Assembly: GCA_020630975.1 (NCBI GenBank)
Contig: JAHDID010000004.1
Location: 161,233-225,232 of the forward strand
Direction: 5' to 3'
DNA: 64,000 bases
Source: Verrucomicrobiota bacterium
GTDB lineage: Bacteria > Verrucomicrobiota > Verrucomicrobiia > Verrucomicrobiales > DEV007
The position numbers and the translations under genes are program-made. Shown in pieces: positions 53,013 through 62,693 of this stretch (positions within the stretch are counted from its first letter, which is position 1; the number at the start of each line of letters is the position of its first letter). The notes beneath the pieces are model-generated. The model saw only the letters and a program-made list of their open reading frames with translations, had not been told where the DNA came from and searched no databases.

Positions 53013-53987
53013 ATGTCGAAGGCATTCAAGATCATCATGGGACTGATATTCGGGGGCCTACTAGCGCTGTGGCTCATCCTGGCACAGCCCACCCCATTTC
53101 GCTCCAAGCCTAGCGATACCCAGGTGTCTGCCGCCCGACTAGAGGGCCATGTGCGCACTCTCTCGGAGGATTTCATACCCAGAGATGCCTCGCACATCGG
53201 CAATACCAAGCGTACCGCCGACTACATCGAGCGCCAGTTTCACTCGCTGGGAGCAGGCACGGTGAGCGACCAGTGGTACTCGATAGGCCAGCGGCGCTAT
53301 CGCAATGTATCGCTCCTGCTCGGCTCGAATGATCCCGCGATCCCGAGGATAATCGTAGGCGCTCACTACGACGCCTACGGCCACGATCCCGGCGCGGATG
53401 ATAATGCCAGCGGCGTAGCTGGGATGATCGAGCTCGCCCGGCTATTCGCCGCCGACCCGATCGAGACTCCGATCGAGTTTGTCGGCTACCCGAATGAGGA
53501 ACCACCCTACTTTGCCACTCACGACATGGGCAGCAGCAGACACGCTGTGGCTATGAAGAAAGAAGGGCGAAACTGCCGCTACATGATCGCTCTGGAGATG
53601 ATCGGCTACTTCGACGACCGCCGTGGCACCCAGGACTACCCTCTCGGCCTGCTGCACCTGTACTACCCGAGCCGAGGAAACTACATCACCGTAGTCGGCA
53701 ACCTGCAAGAACGCAGTCTGATCCGGCGGTTTAAACAAGGCATGCGTGGCACCACGCCCCTCCCAGTTCACTCCATCAGTGGGCCAGCGGCTATCCCAGG
53801 GCTGGATTTCTCCGACCACCGCAACTACTGGCGCGAGGGCTACCCCGCTATCATGATCACCGACACGGCGTTTTACCGAAACAAACACTACCACACACCC
53901 GAAGACACCGCCGATCGGCTGGATTTTTCGCGCATGGCGATGGTCGTAGTCGGGGTATATGAGGCGATCCGAAAGCTGGAGAAATAA
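53013..53987 (+). CDS. Membrane-anchored M28 family metallopeptidase
   Basis: 324 residues. One N-terminal membrane anchor (FKIIMGLIFGGLLALWLILA). The two-zinc site of M28 aminopeptidases is recognisable: His in IVGAHYDAYGHDPGADDNAS, with its bridging Asp; the Glu pair in YPNEEPPYF; and the C-terminal His in NKHYHTPEDTADRL. The length is normal for a single catalytic domain. It is divergent from the LysM hydrolase with about 65 bp between the starts. Confidence 0.9.
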   Translation: MSKAFKIIMGLIFGGLLALWLILAQPTPFRSKPSDTQVSAARLEGHVRTLSEDFIPRDASHIGNTKRTADYIERQFHSLGAGTVSDQWYSIGQRRYRNVSLLLGSNDPAIPRIIVGAHYDAYGHDPGADDNASGVAGMIELARLFAADPIETPIEFVGYPNEEPPYFATHDMGSSRHAVAMKKEGRNCRYMIALEMIGYFDDRRGTQDYPLGLLHLYYPSRGNYITVVGNLQERSLIRRFKQGMRGTTPLPVHSISGPAAIPGLDFSDHRNYWREGYPAIMITDTAFYRNKHYHTPEDTADRLDFSRMAMVVVGVYEAIRKLEK

Positions 53988-53999
53988 CAACGCCCCCTG

Positions 54000-55061
54000 C
54001 TAGCACGAGAGCGCGATCAGACGATGATTATCGTCGATCAGGACAGGGTAGCGGTCCGAGCTGACCAGCGACCTCGTTTTGAGATCTTCGAACTCCTTGT
54101 GCGACGCCCAAAGCGGCCCGGTGATGTAGCAGCTCTCATCCCAGATCGACTCGGCGATACGAGCTAGCTCAGCCGATATCGAGCCCAGCTCACGAGCTGT
54201 CTCTGGCACCGCATAGCTACTCGAGACCTGCCGCTGGATCTGGCGCACGATATCGTCCGGATGCAGTGTCGCCGAGATCACATCGACCATTGCGACCAGA
54301 CAGGCGACCAGCACACACTGGCTACAGTCGCCCCGATTGGTGCCGGGCATGCGATTGAAATTATTCTCAAACTTCGCCAAACTGGTGAGCAACTCCCGAT
54401 ACTCTCCCTCAAAGGCTATCGCCTCGACAAAATCATCTAGCGCCTCCCAGGCACGGACAAAAGTCTCTGGTACATGAGCCTCCCATTTGTCCAGACTACC
54501 TGCAGCTGAGAGCACCTGCTTGGCCCGTTCCCACGACTCGCGGTCGAGGCGGATCATATCCAGCTCAGGCGGTCCCATGGTGTCGTCGGCGTCGCCCGGC
54601 ACGATGATGTGCACCTCCATATCGTCGAAGTATTTCCAAGCGGTCACCCAGTAGACTCGTCTAGTCGGGGTGTAGGCCGACTCGCCACAGCGGCCTATGC
54701 CATTCTCGATCGGCACACTGATCAGCGTCTCCACACGCTCCAGACGCTCGAGCAGCTCGATGATACCGATCTGAAATCGTGGGTTGTGACGCGCCAGATT
54801 GTAGATCTCGCGAAACTGCTGCAGCTCCTGGATTTCATCCTGGCTCAGTACATCGCCCAGACAGTCGATAAAGAACTTCAGCGGACGCCAAGGAGACTCC
54901 GAAGGGAAGAGTACGGACTTAAAAAATAATTCCAATTTGGTACCAAAAGCCGCCAAGATCGAATTGATCTCCGCTATAGTATAAATGCGACGAGAGAGAG
55001 ACACCAATTCCTCTCTAGAATGTCGCAGCTGTTCTTTGATTTCGTCCCCGTTCGTAACCAT
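54000..55061 (-). CDS. Hypothetical cytoplasmic protein
   Basis: 353 residues, no family recognised and no signal peptide or membrane segment. It is helical in its N-terminal third (ELVSLSRRIYTIAEINSILA, LSQDEIQELQQFREIYNLAR). A CxxC occurs in RGDCSQCVLVACLVAMVDV. The protein is mostly acidic. It lies downstream of the xylA terminator, convergent with the M28 gene, and has its own promoter space of about 120 bp. Function not inferable. Confidence 0.55.
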   Translation of the reverse strand: MVTNGDEIKEQLRHSREELVSLSRRIYTIAEINSILAAFGTKLELFFKSVLFPSESPWRPLKFFIDCLGDVLSQDEIQELQQFREIYNLARHNPRFQIGIIELLERLERVETLISVPIENGIGRCGESAYTPTRRVYWVTAWKYFDDMEVHIIVPGDADDTMGPPELDMIRLDRESWERAKQVLSAAGSLDKWEAHVPETFVRAWEALDDFVEAIAFEGEYRELLTSLAKFENNFNRMPGTNRGDCSQCVLVACLVAMVDVISATLHPDDIVRQIQRQVSSSYAVPETARELGSISAELARIAESIWDESCYITGPLWASHKEFEDLKTRSLVSSDRYPVLIDDNHRLIALSC

Positions 55062-55112
55062 TTAACCCCGCTATAACCACTATAGATTAAGCGGATGCTT
55101 ACCTTTTTCCAC

Positions 55113-55150
55113 AAAAAAACAGCTCTAGGTCGCCCCAGAGCTGTTTTTAT
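55113..55150 (-). terminator. Rho-independent terminator of xylA
   Basis: AACAGCTCT/AGAGCTGTT is a perfect 9-bp stem around a 10-nt loop. On the minus strand it is followed by a run of seven T, and it lies about 35 bp after the xylA stop. On the plus strand it is followed by TTTATTTTT, so it can terminate both ways. Confidence 0.85.
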
Positions 55151-55183
55151 TTTTGTTTAAAGGGTAATTTGGAAAATTCGGAC

Positions 55184-56497
55184 CTAGATGAAATCGTTGA
55201 TCAGGTTTTCCAGCATCTCTTGGCGACCGCTCTGGGTCTGTGGCTCGCCATTCTGCAGAGCATAGGCCTCGAGCTCCTCGAGAGAGGTCTCGCCATTCTC
55301 GATCTGAGCACCGATACCGCTGTCGAAAGACGAGTAGCGAGTCGCCTTGAACTCATCCAGACGACCATCTTCGATAATGGCGTTGGCGATCTTCAGACCA
55401 CGAGCAAAGGCATCCATACCACCGATATGAGCGTGGAAGAGATCATCCGTAGTGAATGACTCGCGACGGCACTTGGCATCGAAGTTAAGGCCACCTTTGT
55501 CAAAGCCACCCATACGCAGCACACAGAGCATGATCTGCGTGGTCAGGTAGATATTCGTCGGGAACTGGTCGGTATCCCAGCCGATCAGCTCATCGCCAGT
55601 ATTGGCATCGATCGAGCCTAGGGCATCTGCTGCCATAGCGACCTCTAGCTCGTGCATCATCGTGTGGCCGGCTAGAGTCGCGTGGTTGGTCTCGATGTTC
55701 AGCTTCAGATCGCCGTAGAGACCGTGCTCGCGCAGGAAGTTGAGACAGGCTGCGGAGTCCGAGTCATACTGGTGTGTGGACGGCTCGCGCGGCTTGGGCT
55801 CGATGTAGAAGTCACCGGTGAAGCCGATCTTCTTCTTGTAGTCGACAGCCATGCGCAGCAGCGCTGCCAGGTGATTCAGCTCGCGGCCCATGTCGGTATT
55901 GTACAGCGTCGCGTAGCCCTCGCGACCACCCCAGAAGGTATAGCCCTCGCCACCCAGGCGATGCGTCACGTCGATAGCTTTTTTGATCTGAGCCGCGCCG
56001 TAGGCAAAGACATCGGCATACGGCGAAGTGCCCGCACCCTGGTTGTAGCGCTTGTGCGAGAAAAGACAGGCTGTGCCCCAGAGCAGCTTGATGCCGGTCT
56101 GATCCTGAGCTTTCTGCAGCTCATCAGCCACCGCGTCGAAAGCATCGTGGGAAGCCTGCAGATCCTCTAGCTCAGGAGCCACATCGCGGTCGTGAAAACA
56201 GTAGTAGTCGATGCCACACTTCTGCATGAACTCGAACATCGGCCAGACGCGCTTCTTGGCGTTCTCCACAGAGTTCGATCCATCGTCCCACGGGCGCTCT
56301 GCTGTGCCCTCGCCAAATGGATCGCCCAGACCATTGCGCATGCAGTGCCAGTAGGCCGCCCCGAAGCGCATGTGCTCCTTCATGGTCTTACCAGCCACCA
56401 CTTCCTCTGCATTGTAGTGCTTGAAGGCGAAAGGATTCTTAGAATCGGGGCCCTCGTACTGGATGGTCGGTATGCCTGGAAAAAATTCGTCGCTCAT
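55184..56497 (-). CDS. xylA: Xylose isomerase
   Basis: 437 residues from the ATG giving [20 protein letters not shown]; 16 earlier codons are open but outside the family start. Family blocks are complete: [12 protein letters not shown] (His/Asp proton relay), [38 protein letters not shown] (metal-binding Glu/Lys), [17 protein letters not shown] and [10 protein letters not shown]. It converts D-xylose to D-xylulose with two divalent metals. No xylulokinase or transporter is adjacent, so the pathway is not clustered here. Confidence 0.97.
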   Translation of the reverse strand: MSDEFFPGIPTIQYEGPDSKNPFAFKHYNAEEVVAGKTMKEHMRFGAAYWHCMRNGLGDPFGEGTAERPWDDGSNSVENAKKRVWPMFEFMQKCGIDYYCFHDRDVAPELEDLQASHDAFDAVADELQKAQDQTGIKLLWGTACLFSHKRYNQGAGTSPYADVFAYGAAQIKKAIDVTHRLGGEGYTFWGGREGYATLYNTDMGRELNHLAALLRMAVDYKKKIGFTGDFYIEPKPREPSTHQYDSDSAACLNFLREHGLYGDLKLNIETNHATLAGHTMMHELEVAMAADALGSIDANTGDELIGWDTDQFPTNIYLTTQIMLCVLRMGGFDKGGLNFDAKCRRESFTTDDLFHAHIGGMDAFARGLKIANAIIEDGRLDEFKATRYSSFDSGIGAQIENGETSLEELEAYALQNGEPQTQSGRQEMLENLINDFI

Positions 56498-56622
56498 AGT
56501 TTGTTTTAGTGAGGCTAGAGTTCTCAAGATCCGAGAGAAGTTCAAGGAAATTTAGCAGGCGCGGATCGGGTGATCTCAGCTGCTAGGAATCCTAGATTTA
56601 CCGGCTGATATCAGAGCCATTC

Positions 56623-56937
56623 TCACCAACCCGACCGCGAGACGCCCGACCCCGACGAGAACCCACCGCGCGAAGCCCCCGAAAAACCGCCACCTCCCGA
56701 ACTGAACCCACCACTGCTGAAGGATGATGAGCTCGAGCGTGCCCTCGCTCGAGCCATGCGTCGAGCTTGCTCTTCGCGCTCCTCCCGGCGCTCTTGACTC
56801 TCAGCTTGGCTGATAGCTCGACTCGCCTGCTTCCTGGCAAGTTTCACTGGACACCTTGTATTATAATTTTCAGCCTGAGAAATAGAATGAGATGTGCTAG
56901 GGTCAGGACGCTCAGCAAAACTCAAAGCATGATCCAA
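56623..56937 (-). CDS. Doubtful small Ser/Gly-rich protein or fragment
   Basis: A 104-residue frame ends in a tail of FSSGGFSSGGGGFSGASRGG type, as at the C-terminus of TPM/YgcG-type proteins, after a basic helix (REEREEQARRMARARARS). The first 55 residues are unconvincing. It overlaps the promoter of the PQQ-like gene on the other strand. It may be the remnant of a longer gene or chance. Apart from it, nothing is seen between xylA and 56929. Confidence 0.3.
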   Translation of the reverse strand: MDHALSFAERPDPSTSHSISQAENYNTRCPVKLARKQASRAISQAESQERREEREEQARRMARARARSSSSSFSSGGFSSGGGGFSGASRGGFSSGSGVSRSGW

Positions 56938-59616
56938 CTTAGTGTCCGTTTTTTTCTGTGTTTATTCCTCAGCCTTACAGCTGTCTCGGCTTTTTCGCAG
57001 ACCACCAAAGAGATCGTCGACGTCGAAAATCGCATCCGCGACGACTTGGCCATGCTCGACCAGCTCCTTGAAGTTACCAAAAGCCGAGCTCGGGCCAAAC
57101 AATTGGCGCTCAAAGTCGTTCGCGAGCCATTTCGCTTCGATTTCGCCGAAGAACGCGTCGAGAAATTTTATCCTCCATTGGATTTAGACGACTTTCTGCA
57201 TGGCAGTGAAGACGAGCAAGAGGGCAAAAATGGTAAAGGCAAAGGGGGCCCCGGAGGCGGGGGGGGAGGAGAGCCTAGCGAAGATGGAGAAGAGGAAGAA
57301 AAGAAAGTTGGCTTCAAAGAATTTGAACCCGACATATTGATCAATGAGCGAGATAAGGATTCATTGGAACTCCTTTCACTGAATCTCGCGATCCAAAAGG
57401 TAAACAGCAGTATCGAAGTCTTTGCCCGGCAACTCGACAACTCCAATGCCAAACTCTACCAAGGAGTTCAAGCGAAGACCTACCCCACTTCCAGGGGCGA
57501 AATGAAGTTCACTGGCATTATTGGCGGTTTTTATCAGGCACAAGAGGCTCTGTCTCAGCATCTTTCTATCACTCCTCAGACAGGAGTTTCCCACCATTTT
57601 GGATTGATCATCGATGAACTGATCAAAAATGAATCCGTTTTCTACATCGACCATCAAGCACCCGAGTTACAAGAGATCGCTATGGAACGCGACAATAGTC
57701 GCCGATTGGGCAAAAACCTGAAGCTCCCAAAAAATGCGACCAAGGCCAGCTCTTGGGCCACCAAGGAGATCGATCGCCTCACCGCCGTCAGCAACAGAGC
57801 GGTGAAAGCTGAGATCGCAGAACAACTCGAAGCTCGACTTGCCGATCTCGACAAAACTCTACAAGAGGCCATCGAGCTGAATGCCATCTTCAAGGAAGAA
57901 GAAAAGGAGAACCTACGCGTCTTTCGAAAAAAGCTTAAACTCAACCGGCGCGCAGCTATCGCTGCTTTTATGGCACCACCCACCATCAATCCCGAGCCAT
58001 TTGAGATGAGCTCAGGAAAGGAAGACGACTCCGGCGGCCTGATCGGCTACGAGATGGTATTGTCGAAGTCAAAATGGAAAAGCCTATCCGCTCCCGGTCG
58101 ACTGCTGTCCATCTCGTTCGATGCTCAGACTGCCGAGTTCTACCAGGCTCCCAATCTCTTACAGATACCGCTAGCCGTTTCCATCGAGGGCGACGAAGTC
58201 AAACTTGAAAACACCACGACTCGCCCATTAAAACTCTCCAGCCCTTACACCTTCAAATGGGATAGTGATCAACTGGTCAGCTACGTTGGCAATGCCGAGT
58301 TTGTCCGCATCAAAGAAATCGAGTTTGAGCAGCTAAAAACCAAGATGATGGGCCCCACTGCCCCTCAGGGTCAGGTCTCTTCTACAGGCAAAACACCAGC
58401 CGGCGCGCGAGGTTCCTCTTCAGATTGGCCACGATTTCGGGGAGCAGACGGCACAGGCATCTCACCCGACCAGACGCCCCCTTCCACTTGGCCCTCCGAG
58501 GGGCCACCACAACTATGGACGTTCAGCGATGCTGGTTCGGGGTACTCCAGCTTCGCTATTGTCGGCAATAAGCTATATACCATGGGCACTCGGGATGAAC
58601 AGATTCACCTGATCTGTTTAAACATTGCCAACGGAGCCGAGATCTGGTCGACGCCCTTTGCCGAGGACGACACCAGCCGCTATAGTGCTAGCTGGGGCCA
58701 GGGCCCACGTGGTACTCCTACCGTCTCTGGCGGCTTCGTTTACGGTTTAGGCCCTACTGGCACACTCGTCTGCCTCAATGCGCTGAACGGGACTGAAAAG
58801 TGGAAAAAACATCTAGTCGACGACTTCACCGGCCAGCCTGGAGCCTGGGGCTATGCCGAGTCTCCTCTAGTCGATGGCGACCGGCTCATCATCTGCCCAG
58901 GCGGCAAGCAGGCCGGTATCGTAGCACTCGATAAGCTGACTGGCGAGACTGTGTGGGCGGCCAAAGATGTGCAGCCAGGTAGAGCGGAGTACTCCTCCGC
59001 TATCGCTGCTAGCCTCCATGGCAAGGCCCAATACATCCGCCTGTTTCAGCGAGCTATTTATGGAGTCGATTCCGCGACTGGCCAGCTACTCTGGGAGGCT
59101 CCCTTCCCAGAGGGCAGGATCGCAGTCGTGCCCGATCCCATCGTCGCAGGCGATCGCCTTTTCGCGACTGCAGGACATCGAGCAGGCACACGCTGCTACC
59201 AAATCACTCCCGATTGGAGCGTCACCTCCCTCTGGCAGAGCAAAGGCCTATCGAACAGCCACGGAGGCATGATTCTGATGGAAAAGCACCTTTATGGTTT
59301 TGACGATAAGCAGGGTTTGACCTGCCTTACAATGGCAGATGGTCAGCTTGCTTGGACAGCCGACAAGCCCAAAGCTAACTCCCACAGCTCAATCGTAGCC
59401 ATTGGCGGCCATCTAGTAAGCCTCGATGAATCAGACGGCAGCGTTAGCCTCATTCGGGTCAGTTCAGATACCCACCAACCACTCAGTCAGTTTACCCCGT
59501 CTCCGCAAAGCGCTATTCGCCACACCAACGGCAAACACTGGACCCATCCAGTTGCCCTAGGGGGAAAGCTCTATCTTCGCGATCAAGACCTCATCTACTG
59601 CTATGGGCTAAGGTGA
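56929..59616 (+). CDS. Exported PQQ-type beta-propeller protein with coiled-coil N-terminal half
   Basis: 895 residues from the ATG giving MIQLSVRFFLCLFLSLTAVS, a signal peptide. Residues about 30-410 are helical, with Glu/Lys heptads and a Gly-rich acidic insert (GKGKGGPGGGGGGEPSEDGE). A linker then leads to a propeller of about 400 residues starting at DWPRFRGADGTGISPD, the usual entry of PQQ-like quinoprotein repeats in Planctomycetes and Verrucomicrobia. Blades are seen as LICLNIANGAEIWSTPF, LVCLNALNGTEKWKKHL, IVALDKLTGETVWAAKD and YGVDSATGQLLWEAPF. It is probably a BamB-like binding propeller, not a dehydrogenase. Confidence 0.82.
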   Translation: MIQLSVRFFLCLFLSLTAVSAFSQTTKEIVDVENRIRDDLAMLDQLLEVTKSRARAKQLALKVVREPFRFDFAEERVEKFYPPLDLDDFLHGSEDEQEGKNGKGKGGPGGGGGGEPSEDGEEEEKKVGFKEFEPDILINERDKDSLELLSLNLAIQKVNSSIEVFARQLDNSNAKLYQGVQAKTYPTSRGEMKFTGIIGGFYQAQEALSQHLSITPQTGVSHHFGLIIDELIKNESVFYIDHQAPELQEIAMERDNSRRLGKNLKLPKNATKASSWATKEIDRLTAVSNRAVKAEIAEQLEARLADLDKTLQEAIELNAIFKEEEKENLRVFRKKLKLNRRAAIAAFMAPPTINPEPFEMSSGKEDDSGGLIGYEMVLSKSKWKSLSAPGRLLSISFDAQTAEFYQAPNLLQIPLAVSIEGDEVKLENTTTRPLKLSSPYTFKWDSDQLVSYVGNAEFVRIKEIEFEQLKTKMMGPTAPQGQVSSTGKTPAGARGSSSDWPRFRGADGTGISPDQTPPSTWPSEGPPQLWTFSDAGSGYSSFAIVGNKLYTMGTRDEQIHLICLNIANGAEIWSTPFAEDDTSRYSASWGQGPRGTPTVSGGFVYGLGPTGTLVCLNALNGTEKWKKHLVDDFTGQPGAWGYAESPLVDGDRLIICPGGKQAGIVALDKLTGETVWAAKDVQPGRAEYSSAIAASLHGKAQYIRLFQRAIYGVDSATGQLLWEAPFPEGRIAVVPDPIVAGDRLFATAGHRAGTRCYQITPDWSVTSLWQSKGLSNSHGGMILMEKHLYGFDDKQGLTCLTMADGQLAWTADKPKANSHSSIVAIGGHLVSLDESDGSVSLIRVSSDTHQPLSQFTPSPQSAIRHTNGKHWTHPVALGGKLYLRDQDLIYCYGLR

Positions 59617-59645
59617 ACTGCTATTCATTCCCACTCCCGAAAATT

Positions 59646-60644
59646 TTATTCCTCAGTAGCGCTCATGCGATCAGGGATGACCGTGTTTTTGATCCATTCA
59701 GCCGCCATATCTTGCACTGGTTTCGGGAAGGCATGTCCGCCTGGAAATTGATGAACCAAAAGTTTATCCTTATCAGCTTTAGAGAAAAAGAATTCTAAAG
59801 ATCGCTCCTGAAAACCGATGTGCGACCCCTCCGATGCGTAGGCATAGAAGACATGCCGCCCCTTCAGCGCCCTGGCATTATTATCGTCTCGCCGAGTCCC
59901 GCCATCGACCACGATCAAGGTGTTAAAGAAATCACTGTATCCTGGAGGCTCTTCCACCACATAGGAACAAGTGGTGTGCGCCCCATTCGAGAAGCCGCCC
60001 ATCACACACAGGCGCCTATCGATATTCGGTACCATCTCAAAAACCTTATCGAGCAATAACTTTTGGTAAGCATGCATATCGTCGAACTCGCCCCTTCCCA
60101 TACACTGGCTCGGGCGTTCTGTGCCCTCCGCAAAAGGCAACCCAATCAGTAAAAAATCCTCTTGAGGGCAGAGTTGAGTGTTATAATTATTACTACCACC
60201 ACCACCACTCATCCAGACAAACACCGGAACAGGATCTGGGTAAGAAAAGTTCTCAGGCACCCGAAACTTCAACACCGTTTCGTTACCATCCTTCATTTTG
60301 GGCAACTCTGGCAAAGCGAGAGTTACCTCCTTTCCAGGCTGAATACGCTCATCCAGCTTCTGTGGCAGCCCCATGGCATCCAGGTGCCATTGCTTGAAAT
60401 AGATTTGATCCGCATCGGAAAATAGCGCCTTATCCACCGTAAAACTTTGCCCCCCTTTGCGCAAAATAGTGACTTGGTCACCCTCCATAGCCTGGACGAT
60501 TGCGACCAAGCTACGCCCCTGTGTATCGGTAAATGTCCGCGGTTTTCGAGGGTCGAACACCTCTTCGGTCCTGCCAGCTTCTATTGGACCGAAAACAGCC
60601 AACACTGCAAAAACAGCCCTTAGCAACCACCATCCAGTTTTCAT
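59646..60644 (-). CDS. Exported SHD1-domain esterase of PHB-depolymerase/feruloyl-esterase type
   Basis: 332 residues from the ATG giving MKTGWWLLRAVFAVLAVFG; six earlier codons are open. After the signal peptide, residues about 30-85 are an SHD1-like domain (RTFTDTQGRSLVAIVQAMEG, GGQSFTVDKALFSDADQIYF), a small module widespread in Planctomycetes and Verrucomicrobia. An alpha/beta hydrolase follows with PVFVWMSGGGGSNN, the nucleophile elbow CVMGGFSNGAHTT (GFSNG), and a C-terminal HQFPGGHAFPKP with the catalytic His. It probably cleaves ester links on polymers. It is convergent with the PQQ-like gene. Confidence 0.82.
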   Translation of the reverse strand: MKTGWWLLRAVFAVLAVFGPIEAGRTEEVFDPRKPRTFTDTQGRSLVAIVQAMEGDQVTILRKGGQSFTVDKALFSDADQIYFKQWHLDAMGLPQKLDERIQPGKEVTLALPELPKMKDGNETVLKFRVPENFSYPDPVPVFVWMSGGGGSNNYNTQLCPQEDFLLIGLPFAEGTERPSQCMGRGEFDDMHAYQKLLLDKVFEMVPNIDRRLCVMGGFSNGAHTTCSYVVEEPPGYSDFFNTLIVVDGGTRRDDNNARALKGRHVFYAYASEGSHIGFQERSLEFFFSKADKDKLLVHQFPGGHAFPKPVQDMAAEWIKNTVIPDRMSATEE

Positions 60645-60779
60645 TGCATCACATGTCCTCATGTTTGGTACTATCCGTCAACCGGTCAATCATTTAAATA
60701 TGCCAGATTACACCACGTCTCAGCGGCTACTTCTTTGGACAGGATTTCACAGGATTTTTTCTGCCGCTACCTTAGCGAC

Positions 60780-61673
60780 CTACTTTTTAGAAACAAGCTG
60801 AGTCACTTTTTCTATAGGCAGCTCTGTCACCTCAGCGATCTCGTCAATGCTCATATCGTGCTGATACATCGTCAAAATTAGCTTTTCTTGGGTCTGCTCG
60901 ATGCCCTGCTCGATGCCCTGCTCGATGGCCAGTTGCTCGGTGTCAGTGATGTAGGTCGTCTCCATTTCCTTCTCAAAGTCTATCGTTTTCTGTCTAAAGG
61001 TCAATGTCAACTCACGAGGCAGCATCATCATCCAGGCGAGTAGTCGATAGGCGCTACGAACTTCTTCGGCCGAGAAGCCGTGATCGTAGAGCGAGCGGAC
61101 TAGCTGCCAGCGGGCGTCAAATCTCTGCTCAGCCGAGCCGCTGGTCTGTAGGGCTGCGATTTGTGCTTTGGCGGCTAAAGCCGGTAAAGAAAAGTCATCC
61201 ACCAGATCGGGGAGGCGGTCTAGCAGCTTGCTGGTAGGAAACTCGAATTTAATTTCACAGCCTAAATCTTTATGATGGAAGCTCTTGGGATGCCAGCTCT
61301 TGTTCAGATCGGCCAGTACTACCAGTGAGATGACTCGATGATCTCTGGCTCGATGGATCGTGTGATTGTAGTGGTAGATGCGCTCGGCAAATCCAGCTTC
61401 TCGAAAGCTCTGGATCTCCAAGTGGACTAGCAGCCACTGCTCGCTACCATCCTGCCGCAAGACTTTGATCAGTTTATCAACCCGCCGCTCAGTGCTGCCG
61501 CCATCGGGCAAAAGCTCACGAAGCTCTTGGTCGAGAAACTCCACGGGCTGCGACCAATCAATCTCCCGATGGATAGTAGGGAAATACTTTTCGAGAAAAT
61601 CCGCCAGATGCTCTTCGAGGAGATCTTTCCACGCACCATCAAAATCGGAGTTCAGTGTTTGGGCAGTTGCCAT
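60780..61673 (-). CDS. Rpn/YhgA-like PD-(D/E)XK nuclease-family protein
   Basis: 297 residues. The N-terminal half contains the core of the family: DKLIKVLRQDGSEQWLLVHL followed by EIQ (Asp ... Glu-x-Gln), the YHYNHTIHRARDHRVISLVV strand and helix. The C-terminal third has TDTEQLAIEQGIEQGIEQTQ, a glutamate/glutamine helix, and ends with a small helix-turn-helix-like segment (MSIDEIAEVTELPIEKV). Related proteins promote recombination-like DNA cleavage. It is followed upstream by a second protein of the same broad family, 16 bp apart. A truncated copy of its C-terminus is at 35793-36065. Confidence 0.75.
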   Translation of the reverse strand: MATAQTLNSDFDGAWKDLLEEHLADFLEKYFPTIHREIDWSQPVEFLDQELRELLPDGGSTERRVDKLIKVLRQDGSEQWLLVHLEIQSFREAGFAERIYHYNHTIHRARDHRVISLVVLADLNKSWHPKSFHHKDLGCEIKFEFPTSKLLDRLPDLVDDFSLPALAAKAQIAALQTSGSAEQRFDARWQLVRSLYDHGFSAEEVRSAYRLLAWMMMLPRELTLTFRQKTIDFEKEMETTYITDTEQLAIEQGIEQGIEQTQEKLILTMYQHDMSIDEIAEVTELPIEKVTQLVSKK

Positions 61674-61689
61674 TTATGAGCCCTCCTCA

Positions 61690-62592
61690 TCAAATGTCCC
61701 TAGGGTTTACGCCCAGTTCTCGTAGTTTTTCTGCTAGGGCGTCTCGCTCTAACACCGCAGCATCTCGCTCTACCACCGCAGCATCTCGCTCTCCCACTGC
61801 GGTATCTCGCTCAACTACTGCAGTATCTCGCTCAACTACTGCAGCATCTCTCTCTGCCTCAGCATTCTTCCGCCTACGAATCAGCTGACGTTGTTGCTGC
61901 ATGTAGAAAAGCCTCTTCTCCAGAGCCTCTGCTTCCTCTGTAGTCAGATTGATTCGTTTCGCTTTGTCCAAAGCCTCAGCAATCAAGGGTTCTTGACTCA
62001 GTGCAGCAGGTGGTGAGCTCATATTGCCCACTTCACGTAGAAAATAGAGCCATTTCTCCGTCATATTAGATAGCTCGCTTTCCTCCATGGAAAATTTAGG
62101 CAATTCGGCAAAGACCAATTCGATATCTCCATCAGGATAGAAGACTAAAGAATCTTTCTCCAGTAGCCGAAAACAGGAAATAACTTGGTTTTCAAGAGCA
62201 CCTTCATGAAAGATCACAAAATCGGTGATTGTCAGAGCTATAACCGATTCGTTTTCTGTGTAGTCCTTGCCTGCATCGAGTTGACTCACATATTCTTTCG
62301 CAGCATTGTAGAGCACACGTTTTTCAAAGCCTTCAGTATCGATCGTTTGCATTTCGATGACGACCGTCTCTCCGGAGGCTAGCTTAGCTTTCACATCCAA
62401 ACAGCTAGTCTTTAGACCAACCTGCCCCGGCAACATAAAAGGGTTCAAGATTTCTAAATCGACGACCACCTCTTGGCACTCAAAGAGGATGGAATTCAGA
62501 AAAGAAATCAAGACATCCTTACTGTCCTCTGATCCAAAAATCTTTCGGAAAGCAAAATCAGTCTTTGGGTCTATGAACGGGCTTTGACTCAT
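61690..62592 (-). CDS. Rpn family recombination-promoting nuclease/putative transposase (PDDEXK_2) with heptad tail
   Basis: 300 residues. The start MSQSPFIDPKTDFAFRKIFG is the hallmark of PDDEXK_2 proteins. The nuclease core is LDVKAKLASGETVVIEMQ (Asp ... Glu-x-Gln), then YVSQLDAGKDYTENESVIAL. Residues about 250-293 are a strict seven-residue coiled-coil repeat, ERDxAVx, six times, encoded by a 21-bp DNA tandem repeat at about 61735-61860. Length of such tails can change by slippage. It lies 16 bp upstream of the other Rpn-like gene. Confidence 0.88.
   Translation of the reverse strand: MSQSPFIDPKTDFAFRKIFGSEDSKDVLISFLNSILFECQEVVVDLEILNPFMLPGQVGLKTSCLDVKAKLASGETVVIEMQTIDTEGFEKRVLYNAAKEYVSQLDAGKDYTENESVIALTITDFVIFHEGALENQVISCFRLLEKDSLVFYPDGDIELVFAELPKFSMEESELSNMTEKWLYFLREVGNMSSPPAALSQEPLIAEALDKAKRINLTTEEAEALEKRLFYMQQQRQLIRRRKNAEAERDAAVVERDTAVVERDTAVGERDAAVVERDAAVLERDALAEKLRELGVNPRDI
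61735..61860. repeat. 21-bp coding minisatellite (ERDxAVx heptads)
   Basis: Six direct repeats of the form CTCTAACACCGCAGCATCTCG with small changes, 21 bp each, encode the heptads of the Rpn-like protein tail. No relation in sequence to the AATAGGGTACA family, although the period is the same. Confidence 0.8.
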
Positions 62593-62693
62593 ACCACACC
62601 CACCAGTATCAACACAGCACTAGCTGCAGTCAACCTCCGAATACTGCACATAAACTCAGTTGGTGAGCTGCTTACTCACCGATCTATGATGAA

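Noticed and set aside
61735..61860. Relation of the Rpn coding repeats to the dispersed 21-bp arrays
   Set aside because: The period is equal, but the sequences share nothing; the period here follows from the protein heptad.
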